Positions 15,520 to 22,847 of a stretch of DNA of 35,699 nt are shown here, in pieces (position 1 is the stretch's first letter; every line of letters begins with the position of its first letter). The stretch comes from DAOTTI01 sp034437795 (GTDB taxonomy: Bacteria; Chloroflexota; UBA11872; UBA12225). The stretch is taken from the NCBI GenBank assembly GCA_034437795.1, contig DAOTTI010000071.1:1-35699 (forward strand), read 5' to 3'. The position numbers were made by a program, and so were the translations under genes. The notes under the pieces are model-generated. The model was given only the letters and a program-made list of their open reading frames with translations. It searched no databases and was not told where the DNA came from.

Positions 15520-16901
15520 CCCTGCGGGTTCAGGCGCAGGAACTCGTTGATGGCCTGGGTGATGTTCCGCCCCGCGGTCAGCCCGTTGATCTCATTGGCC
15601 CACAGCTTATTCATCTCGGGGCTGATCGCTTCGGCGCGCAGCCGGGCCTCGTCCACGCACAGCAGGCGCAGGTTGGTGTAGCGCGCCTTGGAGATCAGTT
15701 CGACCGGCACCTCGGGCGTCTCCAGCATGGGGATCGCCTTCAGCGAGTCCTCGAAGACCTTCTGCGCCTCGGGGTTGAACGGCACCCCCGTGGTGGTGCG
15801 AGCGTCGATCTTCTGGCCTTCGGGGCTGCTCGCCCACTCAATCCAGGTCCAGCCGGCATCCGGGTTCTTGGCGCCCTTGGCGATGGACAGGCCAGCGGCG
15901 GTGTAGTCGGTAGCGTAGGTGGCGTCCTTGGGATAGGGCACCATCCCCCACTTGAAGTTGTTGATGGGCCGGTAGACGTTGATGCCGGTCGTCCAGCGGA
16001 TGCGCATGGACAGGTGCCCGTCGAGGAAGGCCTGGTCCTCCCCGACGCCGAGCTCTGCGCTCATACTCCCCGGCGGGATCACGCGGTGCTTGTAGCGCAG
16101 GTCCTGCAGGAACTGGAGCGCCTTGGTCGCCTGGGGCGTGTCGTAGAGGCCCTTGGTCGGGACGAAGACGTCATCCACCTCCTTCCCGCCGGCGGCGTTC
16201 ATCCACAGCCGCTGCTGGCCACCCCAGTCAAGCGCCACCTGGCTCATCTTGCCGTCGGGGCCCCGCTTGACCAGCTTGAGCGCCGCGTCGATCAGGGCGT
16301 TCCACGTCCACTGGTCGCGCTTCCACAGCTCGTAGGGCGTGGCCAGGCCCTCGCGCCGGAAGTGCTCGGCGTTATAGAAGACGAGCATCGGGGCGGAGCC
16401 ACCGGGGATGCCCACGCCCGGCAGGCCCTGCAGCTTGCCCTTGTAGGTGATCGCATCCAGCGCGATCTTGTGGTACTCTCCCATCTTCAGCAGGCGCGAC
16501 TTCTTCGCGCGGTCGTCAAGGGGCTCGACCAGCCCCTGCTTGCCCCACCCTTGCGCCCGCTGAAAGTCATGGACGAAGGTATCCGGCGGCGTGCCAGCGG
16601 TGATGGCGGCGATCAGCTTCTGCTCCATCCCCGACGGCTCCAGCGTCGTCTCCACCGTGATCCTGGGATAGCGCTTCTGGAACTCGTCGGCCAGGGTGCG
16701 GTACCGCTGGTAATAGGTCTGGTCGCCCCAGTGCCAGAAAGTCACCGTCCCCGCCGGCGCCTCATCGGCCGGTCGCGCGCCTCCTTGCTGCACCGGGCCG
16801 CAGGCGGCGGCAAGCACGCCAACGCCCGCCGCGACGGCGTGCCCGACGATAGCGCGGCGGGTAAGCTGGTTCGAGCCGGGAGCGACTGATGTGCGGGTCA
16901 T
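15516..16901 (-). CDS. ABC transporter solute-binding lipoprotein (family 1), Tat-exported
   Basis: A 461-residue extracellular binding protein. Twin arginines at 15-16 in NQLTRRAIVGHAVAAG and the lipobox AAAC with Cys34 indicate Tat export and a lipid anchor. The mature domain begins GTVTFWHWGDQTYYQRY and contains AGTPPDTFVHDF and the family closing segment GWTWIEWASSPEGQK, typical of sugar-binding proteins. The ATG follows GGAGG by ten bases. An 18-bp perfect palindrome lies 29 bases upstream of the start, a probable repressor site. The stop codon overlaps the glpD stop in a convergent CTAG. Neither permease nor ATPase genes flank it. The AraC gene at 17374-18294 is upstream on the same strand and could be a co-regulator. 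The ligand is unknown. Confidence 0.9.
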   Translation of the reverse strand: MTRTSVAPGSNQLTRRAIVGHAVAAGVGVLAAACGPVQQGGARPADEAPAGTVTFWHWGDQTYYQRYRTLADEFQKRYPRITVETTLEPSGMEQKLIAAITAGTPPDTFVHDFQRAQGWGKQGLVEPLDDRAKKSRLLKMGEYHKIALDAITYKGKLQGLPGVGIPGGSAPMLVFYNAEHFRREGLATPYELWKRDQWTWNALIDAALKLVKRGPDGKMSQVALDWGGQQRLWMNAAGGKEVDDVFVPTKGLYDTPQATKALQFLQDLRYKHRVIPPGSMSAELGVGEDQAFLDGHLSMRIRWTTGINVYRPINNFKWGMVPYPKDATYATDYTAAGLSIAKGAKNPDAGWTWIEWASSPEGQKIDARTTTGVPFNPEAQKVFEDSLKAIPMLETPEVPVELISKARYTNLRLLCVDEARLRAEAISPEMNKLWANEINGLTAGRNITQAINEFLRLNPQG

Positions 16902-16929
16902 GGTTTTGCTGCCTCCATTCTGTGTCGAA

Positions 16930-16947
16930 ACGGTAACATGTTACCGT
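16930..16947. promoter_or_regulatory. 18-bp perfect palindrome, probable operator
   Basis: ACGGTAACATGTTACCGT is perfectly self-complementary. It lies 29-46 bases upstream of the binding-protein ATG (16901), where a repressor would block transcription or early elongation. The size and symmetry suit a LacI- or GntR-type dimer. No LacI or GntR gene is encoded in the window, and no second copy was seen. Confidence 0.65.
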
Positions 16948-17007
16948 CGCCCGTGCAATGAGCACGCGCGGCAGGCGCGTACGCAAGAGGTCCTGATCGT
17001 GCCAGGC

Positions 17008-17275
17008 CATGGCCCCCGTCCCCCCTCTCCCACGTGCGAGAGACGGGGCGGCGGGGCCACGCCGCACACCCGTGGCCGGCGTTCCCCCGCTCCGTGTCGG
17101 AGAGGGGGCTAGGGGGTGAGGTCCCTCCCCTGCGGCGCCACGCCGCACGACCGAGGCCGGCGATCCCCTCTCCGTGTCGGAGCCGGGGCGGCGCGGCCAC
17201 CGTGGGGGACATCGTCTCCCCATGGCCGTCGTCCCCCGCTCCCGCGTGCGGGAGAGGCGGCTAGGGGGTGAGGGC
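17008..17275 (+). repeat. Array of four palindromic family B repeats
   Basis: Copies lie near 17008-17067, 17071-17147, 17154-17201 and 17219-17275. Blocks in common are CCATGGCC or GTGGCCGGC, a CCCCCGCTCC arm, a GTGTC or CGTGCG loop, a GGAGAGGGGG arm, then CTAGGGGGTGAGG. The clearest hairpins are CCCCCGCTCC-GTGTC-GGAGAGGGGG and CTCCCGC-GT-GCGGGAG. The array fills most of the space between the AraC gene and the binding-protein gene, and holds no coding sequence. Confidence 0.75.
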
Positions 17276-17373
17276 TGCTCCCCGCGTCCCCATGTCCGAG
17301 AGAGGCTGAGGTCCCCCGCGATGGGCCTTACACCCCCACGGGGCAGACGGTGGCGCCGCCGGGGTGGCGACGG

Positions 17374-18294
17374 TCACGGCACGCCAGCGGCGTAGCGCCA
17401 GGTCCGGCGCCGCACCTCGCGCGGCGGCACGCCAACCTCGGCGCGAACCAGGCGCGCGAAGTGCTTCGGGCTCTGGCAGCCGACGCGGGCAGCGATCTCG
17501 GCGACCGGCAGATCAGAGTGCTCCAGGAGGTGCACGCCGAGGCGGATGCGGGCGGCCCACAGATACCGCGCTGGCGTGATGCCCAGCCGCTGCCGGAAGA
17601 GGCGGACCAGGTGCTCCGGCGCAACGTGGGCCGCCTCGGCCATGTCCCGCAGCCGGATCGGCTCGCTCAGGCGCTGGCGCACCAGATCGCACACCGCCCG
17701 AATGGCGGGATGCTCGGGCGCGGCCGGGCGGCCGTTGCCGACGAGGCCCGCGGCGAGCGCCTCATCGGCAAAGAGCGCGAGGCTCGCGGTCGCGAGCCAC
17801 ACCGGCGACACCATCGGCGCCGGCCCCGCCGCGGTGCGCTCGGGCAGCGTGAGGATGGTCTCGATCAGACGCGCCATGGCCCGTGAGGCGGGGAGCGTGA
17901 AAGAGGGCACGTCCAGCAGCTCCAGGAGGGGGAGCGGCAGGACCGGCTCGTAGGTGGCGACGTAGCTCACACGCGTCTCTCCGTCGGGCGCAAACCGGAA
18001 CGTACACCAGGGGCCCGGACGAAGCAGCGTGACCTCGCCCGGCGCGAGCCGCAGATCGGCGCCGTCCACTTCGATGGCCAGCCCGCCACGGTGGAGGAGG
18101 ATCACCTCGTAGCCGGCTTGCTTTCGCGGCCCGAAGGCCGTGCCCGGCGGGAAGACCATCGTGCCGGCGCCGACCCGCGCCGCTGGGCTGGAGCCGTAGG
18201 CAGGGTTGGGGGCCGCCTTGAGCCGGCGGAGGTAGCGCCCCGGCTGGCGCTGGGCCTGAGTGCCCGGGGCGGGAGCGGAAGCCGCACTCATCAC
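17374..18294 (-). CDS. AraC-family transcriptional regulator
   Basis: A 306-residue regulator. The N-terminal half has a cupin-like sensor (GYEVILLHRGGLAIEVDGAD, then LRLAPGEVTLLRPGPW) expected to bind a sugar or derivative. The C-terminal half has two helix-turn-helix units: IRLRDMAEAAHVAPEHLVRL and LPVAEIAARVGCQSPKHFAR, with the family marker FARLVRAEVGVPPREVRRR. The start is GTG at 18294 or ATG at 18291; no Shine-Dalgarno precedes it, and a promoter-like element (18304-18334) places the transcript start almost at the codon, suggesting a leaderless mRNA. It is divergent from the luciferase-like/Gfo gene group, whose control is its most likely role. The element in its promoter recurs at 22573-22622. 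Confidence 0.92.
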   Translation of the reverse strand: MMSAASAPAPGTQAQRQPGRYLRRLKAAPNPAYGSSPAARVGAGTMVFPPGTAFGPRKQAGYEVILLHRGGLAIEVDGADLRLAPGEVTLLRPGPWCTFRFAPDGETRVSYVATYEPVLPLPLLELLDVPSFTLPASRAMARLIETILTLPERTAAGPAPMVSPVWLATASLALFADEALAAGLVGNGRPAAPEHPAIRAVCDLVRQRLSEPIRLRDMAEAAHVAPEHLVRLFRQRLGITPARYLWAARIRLGVHLLEHSDLPVAEIAARVGCQSPKHFARLVRAEVGVPPREVRRRTWRYAAGVP

Positions 18295-18303
18295 GCGGCA
18301 CGG

Positions 18304-18354
18304 AGCATATCAATCGCAGTCACCTCTTGGTCAAGCCTGGGGGTTGCGAGCGCG
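18304..18354 (-). promoter_or_regulatory. araC promoter and duplicated 50-bp element, copy 1
   Basis: On the minus strand TTGACC (18329-18334) and TATGCT (18304-18309) or GATATG (18306-18311) can act as -35 and -10 with 19- or 17-base spacing. The whole 51-base block matches 22573-22622 with five mismatches and one gap. It contains the near-dyad CAGGCTTGACCAAGAGGTG followed by ACTG. It is a candidate binding site for the AraC protein itself. Confidence 0.6.
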
Positions 18355-18558
18355 CGCTGGCAGGCAGAGAATGGGGGCAAGACTGCTGGAGGAGCTTGAC
18401 CGCGCCGGCCGGTGGCCTAGGCGCACCGGCTGGAGGCGATGCCCCTGCTCATCCACGACCGCGCCGGCCGGAAGCCGGCCCAGCAGACGATGGCGGAGGT
18501 CCGGCCAGAGATCGAGACCTTGCTGAGGGTGTATGCAAAAGATCCGGATACCGCCAGG

Positions 18559-18612
18559 CCATGGCCCTCGTTCCCCCTCCTCCGCACGCGGGAGCGGGGG
18601 CCGCGGGTGCGG
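18559..18612 (+). repeat. Palindromic repeat family B copy
   Basis: Starts CCATGGCCCTCGTTCCCC and continues CTCCTCCGCACGCGGGAG then CGGGGGCCGCGGGTGCGG. It matches the 5' part of the units at 17008-17275. The stretch 18355-18558 before it has no recognisable gene, although the plus-strand frame from 18430 (LEAMPLLIHDRAGRKPAQ) has coding-like composition and could be the end of a lost gene. Confidence 0.6.
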
Positions 18613-18758
18613 CTTGGCCCCGACCGAAGGGGGTCGGTCTGTCCCCACCCCGGTCCGCCGCGACCAATGCGGAAGTGCTGCGCGCACCCCGGAGCACTGA
18701 GGGCTACCCGACTGTTGCGGCACAGGAGTGAGTAGCACACCCGGAAAGGAGCGCGCCA

Positions 18759-18911
18759 ATGAATGGCGAACAGTCATCGGGACTGACAAAGGGAGTAGCT
18801 GAGAGTGGGCGCGGGGCGGTCTCGCGGCGGGGGCTGTGGCGGATTGGGGGCGCCACGCTGGCGATCGGCCCGGCGGCGGCGCAGGTCGCCAACTGCATAG
18901 CCAGGGCGTGA
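18759..18911 (+). CDS. Orphan 50-residue Tat signal-peptide ORF
   Basis: The frame starts at an ATG with AAAGGAG eight bases upstream, the best ribosome site of this region. The product has SRRGLWRIGGATLAIGPAAA, a twin-arginine motif (28-29) plus a hydrophobic core, and then ends at a TGA inside an 11-bp tandem repeat. The frame is the same as that of the luciferase-like gene and only this one stop separates them. It may be the leader left by a deleted binding-protein gene, a translated leader peptide, or part of an interrupted fusion. No mature domain follows before the stop. Confidence 0.5.
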   Translation: MNGEQSSGLTKGVAESGRGAVSRRGLWRIGGATLAIGPAAAQVANCIARA

Positions 18912-18933
18912 CCAGGGCGTGACCAGGGCGTGG
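18901..18933 (+). repeat. 11-bp tandem repeat, three copies
   Basis: CCAGGGCGTGA occurs at 18901 and 18912, and CCAGGGCGTGG at 18923. It spans the stop codon that ends the Tat leader ORF. Since 11 is not a multiple of three, copy-number change would shift the frame between leader and downstream gene. Confidence 0.8.
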
Positions 18934-19001
18934 CCGGCATTGGCGCGCCGGCTGCCGGCGGGCCGGCGCCCGCACAGGCACCGGATCGTTTCCAGAACGG
19001 C

Positions 19002-20042
19002 ATGACCGATCTCCGCTTTGGCGTCTGCGTACCCGTCTTCGCCATGCCCGGCGCCAGCTTCTTCCGCACGCCGGCCTGGACCGCGCTTGATCCGCCGGCC
19101 GCGCTGGACGCCGCCGTCCAGGCCGAGCGGCTGGGCTACGACTCGATCTGGGTGGCCGACCACCTCATCCTTGGCCAGGACGGCGCCATCCTGGAAGGCT
19201 GGACCACGCTGTGCATCATCGCCGGGCGTACGCAGCGTCTGCGCCTGGGCCTGATCCACATGGCCCAGGCCCTGCGGCCGCCGTCGCTGGGCGCGAAGAT
19301 CACGGCCACGCTCGACGCCCTCTCTGGCGGCCGGCTGATCCTCTTCTACGACTGGGGAGGCGAGGCGGAGGCGCGAGCGTATGGCTTGCCGTATCCGCCG
19401 GAGGCGGAGCGCGTCGCGCGGCTGGACGAGGGGCTCCAGTTGATCAAGGCCCTCTGGCAGGCCGAGGCGCCGCTGGACTTCGCCGGCCGGTACTACACCA
19501 CGGCGGGGGCCATCTGCCGCCCCAGGCCGGTGCAGCGCCCGCACCCGCCGATCTGGATCGGCGAGGCGCGCAGCGACGAGTGGCTGGACATGGTCTGCCG
19601 CCACGCCGACGGCTGGAACAGCACGCCAGCCAGCCCGGCGCGGCTGGCGGAGAAGCTGGACCGCCTGCGGGCGGCATGCCAGCGCGCCGGCCGCGACCCC
19701 GCGTCGCTCGAGATCTCCCTGGAGACGCAGGTGCTGATCGCGCCCACGGATGGCGAGGCGAAGGCCCTGGCGCGGGCCATCGCCGACCTGCCGGCCCCGC
19801 CAGGGCGGCGGGGGCGCTCCCGCGAGAACCTGCTGGCATACTTGCGCTCGGATGATCCGCGCCCGCTCGCCCTGCTGGTGCCGGACTGGCTGGCCGGGTC
19901 GCCGGAGGCAGTGCTGGACCAGGTGCAGGCGTACATCGCCCTGGGCGTGAGCCACTTTCTGCTCTGGTTCCTCGACTTCCCGTCGCTGGATGGGATGCGC
20001 CTCTTCGCCGAGCGGGTCGCGCCCCGACTGCGCGCACGATAG
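19002..20042 (+). CDS. Luciferase-like (LLM) flavin- or F420-dependent oxidoreductase
   Basis: A 346-residue bacterial-luciferase-superfamily TIM barrel. It begins LRFGVCVPVF, followed by AAVQAERLGYDSIWVADHL, the usual second-helix/strand signature, then LIHMAQALRPPSLGAKITAT with DALSGGRLILFY, and RPHPPIWIGEA before a helix-rich C-terminus. Members use FMNH2 or F420 to oxidise or reduce organic substrates. The ATG at 19002 matches the usual family start but has no Shine-Dalgarno; GTG at 18930 would add 24 Ala/Pro-rich residues. If the upstream Tat leader were fused, the protein would be exported, which is unusual for the family. It is the first enzyme of a plus-strand group with Gfo/Idh (11 bases downstream) and a 2-hydroxyacid dehydrogenase. 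Cofactor and substrate are unresolved. Confidence 0.88.
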   Translation: MTDLRFGVCVPVFAMPGASFFRTPAWTALDPPAALDAAVQAERLGYDSIWVADHLILGQDGAILEGWTTLCIIAGRTQRLRLGLIHMAQALRPPSLGAKITATLDALSGGRLILFYDWGGEAEARAYGLPYPPEAERVARLDEGLQLIKALWQAEAPLDFAGRYYTTAGAICRPRPVQRPHPPIWIGEARSDEWLDMVCRHADGWNSTPASPARLAEKLDRLRAACQRAGRDPASLEISLETQVLIAPTDGEAKALARAIADLPAPPGRRGRSRENLLAYLRSDDPRPLALLVPDWLAGSPEAVLDQVQAYIALGVSHFLLWFLDFPSLDGMRLFAERVAPRLRAR

Positions 20043-20053
20043 GAGAAGGACCC

Positions 20054-21358
20054 ATGGACCAGATCAATCTCGCCATCGTCGGCTGCGGGGGGATGGGCAC
20101 CCGCCACCTGCACGGCATGATGGAATACGCCGCCATTGTCGGGGGCTTGCGCGACCACCCCCCGTTTCGGCTGGCCGCCGTCTGCGACCCCAACGAGCGG
20201 AACGCCAATCTCCTCGCCAACACGGCGGCCGCCGAGCTGGGCGAGCGCCCGCGCGTCTTCGCCCGCGCCGAGGCGCTGCTGGACGAAGCGCCGGAGGTGG
20301 AGGCGGTGGACATCACCACCGAGCCCCGCCTCCACCACGACCTGGCCCGCCAGTTCCTGGAGGCAGGCAAGCACGTGCTGGTGGAGAAGCCGATGGCCCT
20401 CACCGTGGCCGGCTGCAACCTGATGATGGCCGCGGCCGAGCGTGCGCGGCGGGTGCTGGCGGTAGCGGAGAACTACCGCCGTGATCCGCTGGTCCGGCTG
20501 ACCCACGCGCTGCTGGAGGCGGGCGCCATCGGCGAGCGGTGGATGCTCGTCGATGCCAGCGTCAGCAGCGGCGGCCGGATCGTAATCACGCCCTGGCGGC
20601 ACAAGAAGGCGTACGGCGGCACGCTGCTCGATGTCGGGGTGCACAACGCCGACCTGATGCTCTACGAGTTCGGCCCCGTCGAGCAGGTGTACGCGCAGAT
20701 CGCCCTCTTCGACCGCGTGCGCAAGGGCCTGCGCGGGCACGGCGGCGGTAGCGGGCGGATTGGCCCATCTTCCATCTACGCCATCACCAACGCCAACGCG
20801 GGGATGCCAGACGAGGTAGAGCCAGACGTGGAGGACAGCGCGCTGGCGACGCTGCGCTTTGCCAGCGGCGCGCTGGGGCAATGGACGCTCAGCCACGCCG
20901 GGCATGGGCAGGGGTTCAGCAAGAAGGTGTACTACGGCAGCCGCGGGTCGCTGGAGCCGGCGCCGCCCCGCACCGGCCGCGGGCCCCAGCTCTACCTCGA
21001 CGGGCGGCGCGAGGCGCTGCCGCCGGACGAGATGCTAGCCCTGGTGCCCGACTTCGCGGTGGACGAGGGCACGGCGCGCCTATTCGGCGGGCCGCGCCTG
21101 GCGTCGTACCAGTTCGATCCGATGGCCATCGACCGCAAGATCCAGGCGGCGGTGCTGCTCGACTTTGGCCGCGCCATCGCCACCGGCGCGCCACCGGAGG
21201 TGGGCGGGGTGGAGGGGCGCCACGCCGTCGCTGTAGTGAATGCCCTGTTCGAATCGGCGCGGCTCAACCAGCCGGTGTCCGTGGCGGCGGTGGAGGCCGA
21301 AGACCCGGCCGTCACAGGCTGGCAGCGCGCGCTCGACGCCGAGATCGGCCTGGCGTGA
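20054..21358 (+). CDS. Gfo/Idh/MocA-family oxidoreductase
   Basis: A 434-residue NAD(P)-dependent dehydrogenase for sugars or inositol-like alcohols. The Rossmann motif is LAIVGCGGMGTRHLHG (6-21). EKPMALT (111-117) carries the family lysine, and GGTLLDVGVHNADLM has the conserved Asp193 and His197 of the active site. The start ATG follows AGGAGAAGG closely, 11 bases after the preceding stop, so it is co-transcribed with the luciferase-like gene. The last codon overlaps the GTG start of the 2-hydroxyacid dehydrogenase as GTGA. Together these genes suggest oxidation of a sugar, followed by handling of an acid product. Size is somewhat larger than the usual 340-390 residues, with insertions around KGLRGHGGGSGRIG. 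Confidence 0.9.
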   Translation: MDQINLAIVGCGGMGTRHLHGMMEYAAIVGGLRDHPPFRLAAVCDPNERNANLLANTAAAELGERPRVFARAEALLDEAPEVEAVDITTEPRLHHDLARQFLEAGKHVLVEKPMALTVAGCNLMMAAAERARRVLAVAENYRRDPLVRLTHALLEAGAIGERWMLVDASVSSGGRIVITPWRHKKAYGGTLLDVGVHNADLMLYEFGPVEQVYAQIALFDRVRKGLRGHGGGSGRIGPSSIYAITNANAGMPDEVEPDVEDSALATLRFASGALGQWTLSHAGHGQGFSKKVYYGSRGSLEPAPPRTGRGPQLYLDGRREALPPDEMLALVPDFAVDEGTARLFGGPRLASYQFDPMAIDRKIQAAVLLDFGRAIATGAPPEVGGVEGRHAVAVVNALFESARLNQPVSVAAVEAEDPAVTGWQRALDAEIGLA

Positions 21359-22509
21359 GCAGCACGAGCGCCATGAGCGGCACGAATGGCGCGAGCGGCA
21401 CAGGCGCTATGAGCGACGTGGGCGCTATGAGCGATGGGAAGCCGGTGGTGGTGATCACGTTTCGGGACCGGCTGCGGCCGGCCTACCTGGCCGAGGCCGA
21501 CCTGGCGCGCTTGAGCGCCTTTGCTGAGCCGGTGTGGCTGCCCATCCCGAGCGAGGAGCCGCGCCAGCCGGGCGCCCGTCGCGGGGGCTGGGCCGGCCCG
21601 CCACCACCGCCCCGACCGGAGCTGCTGGCGACGCTGCCCCATGCCGAGGCGCTGATCATCTGCCACGGCGCGCCGATGGTCGACGCCGCCCTGCTCGAGC
21701 GCGCGCCGCGGCTCCGGTTTGTCGGCGAGCTAGAAGGCGACCGCTTCGCCCAGCGCATCGACGTCGAGGCCTGCCGGGCGCGAGACATCGTGGTCGTGGA
21801 CACGACCAACGGGTCATCCTACCCCGTCGCGGAGTGGGCGCTGGCGCTGATGCTGATCGCCCTGCGCAACGCCGGCCACGAGTTCCGGCGCATGCTGGCC
21901 GGCGAAGTCGGCCAGGACCGCACGCACCCCGGCTACTTCTTTGGGGAGCTGACCGGCAAACGGGTGGGCCTGATCGGGTGCGGCCACATCGGGCGCCGAC
22001 TGCTGGAGTTCCTGAAGCCGTTCCGCGTGCAGGTGCGCGTCTATGACCCCTACCTGGCGCCGGAGGTCGCCGACATCTACGACCTCATTCACACCTCGCT
22101 GGAGAACGTCTTCCGGCAATCGGACGTGGTGGTCTGCCTGGCGCCGCTGACGCCCCGTACGCGTGGGATGATCGGCGCCCGCGAGCTCGACTGGCTGGCG
22201 CCCAACGCCGCCTTCGTCAACGTCTCCCGCGGGGCGATCGTCGACTCCCAGGCGCTGATCGCGCGCCTGAAGCGCGGCGATGGCGTGCGCGCCGCGCTGG
22301 ACGTCTTCGACCCGGAGCCGATCCCGGCGGAGAGCGAGATCCGGCGCCTGCCCAACGTCTTCCTGACGCCACACATCGCCGGCTCGAACGCCGAATCACG
22401 CCCGCGGTTCTTCGCGCTGATGGTGGACGAGCTGGACCGCTTCTTCCACGGCCACCAGCCCCGCTACGTGCTGACGGAGCGGACGCTCGCCAACCGGCGC
22501 GGCCTGTGA
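21355..22509 (+). CDS. D-isomer-specific 2-hydroxyacid dehydrogenase
   Basis: A 384-residue dehydrogenase if started at the GTG that overlaps the preceding stop codon. The NAD motif is VGLIGCGHIGRRLLE (204-217). Catalytic residues are R292 in VNVSRGAIVD, E321 in DVFDPEPIP and H340 in LTPHIAGSN, in the classical R-E-H arrangement. Such enzymes reduce 2-keto acids, for example phosphoglycerate, glyoxylate or keto-sugar acids, with NADH. The first 28 residues are a low-complexity Ser/Gly/Met stretch with three further in-frame ATGs (21373, 21409, 21427) and the repeated block GGCGCTATGAGCGA, so the true start could be any of these. It ends a tightly packed group with the luciferase-like and Gfo/Idh genes. 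Confidence 0.9.
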   Translation: MSSTSAMSGTNGASGTGAMSDVGAMSDGKPVVVITFRDRLRPAYLAEADLARLSAFAEPVWLPIPSEEPRQPGARRGGWAGPPPPPRPELLATLPHAEALIICHGAPMVDAALLERAPRLRFVGELEGDRFAQRIDVEACRARDIVVVDTTNGSSYPVAEWALALMLIALRNAGHEFRRMLAGEVGQDRTHPGYFFGELTGKRVGLIGCGHIGRRLLEFLKPFRVQVRVYDPYLAPEVADIYDLIHTSLENVFRQSDVVVCLAPLTPRTRGMIGARELDWLAPNAAFVNVSRGAIVDSQALIARLKRGDGVRAALDVFDPEPIPAESEIRRLPNVFLTPHIAGSNAESRPRFFALMVDELDRFFHGHQPRYVLTERTLANRRGL

Positions 22510-22572
22510 GCCGCCGTTACCCGCACGAAAGACGAAGGATGAGTTCCTGCCGGCTGGGCGCGGAAGACAGGC

Positions 22573-22622
22573 AGCATGTCAACCCCAGTCACCTCTTGGT
22601 CAAGACTGGGAGTTGCGACGCG
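22573..22622. promoter_or_regulatory. Duplicated 50-bp element, copy 2
   Basis: Nearly identical to 18304-18354 (five mismatches and one gap over 51 positions). In this copy the dyad is better: CCCAGTC and GACTGGG flank TTGACCAAGAGGT when read on the minus strand. It lies 226 bases upstream of the binding-protein ATG at 22848, within a 338-base spacer that otherwise has only the heptamer array at 22798. It is a probable site for a shared regulator such as the AraC protein. Confidence 0.6.
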
Positions 22623-22797
22623 CCCCGCGCCGGTTGAAAATCAACGTGGGAGCGTTCGCCAGACGTGCGACCTTTCTATGAGCTGGCGCCCACCGACATA
22701 CCAGCGCCCGTACCGGCTGCCCATCAACCCGGCAGCGTTCGTCCACGCTCTCCCGCCGCCAGGCCGCACCTCCTCGCACGCTCCCTGGCTCGCCCCT

Positions 22798-22823
22798 CAA
22801 CCTTGAACTTTGAACCTTGAACT
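22798..22823 (-). repeat. Heptamer tandem repeat (GGTTCAA type), inverted
   Basis: CCTTGAACTTTGAACCTTGA, read on the minus strand as GGTTCAA and AGTTCAA units, lies 25 bases upstream of the binding-protein ATG. It is the inverted counterpart of the array at 5559-5582. Confidence 0.8.
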
Positions 22824-22847
22824 CGGTCGAGAAGGGAGGCTACTGCC

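Noticed and set aside
19493..20905. Minus-strand open frames over the luciferase-like and first Gfo/Idh genes
   Set aside because: The plus-strand products have full family motifs; the minus frames have none.
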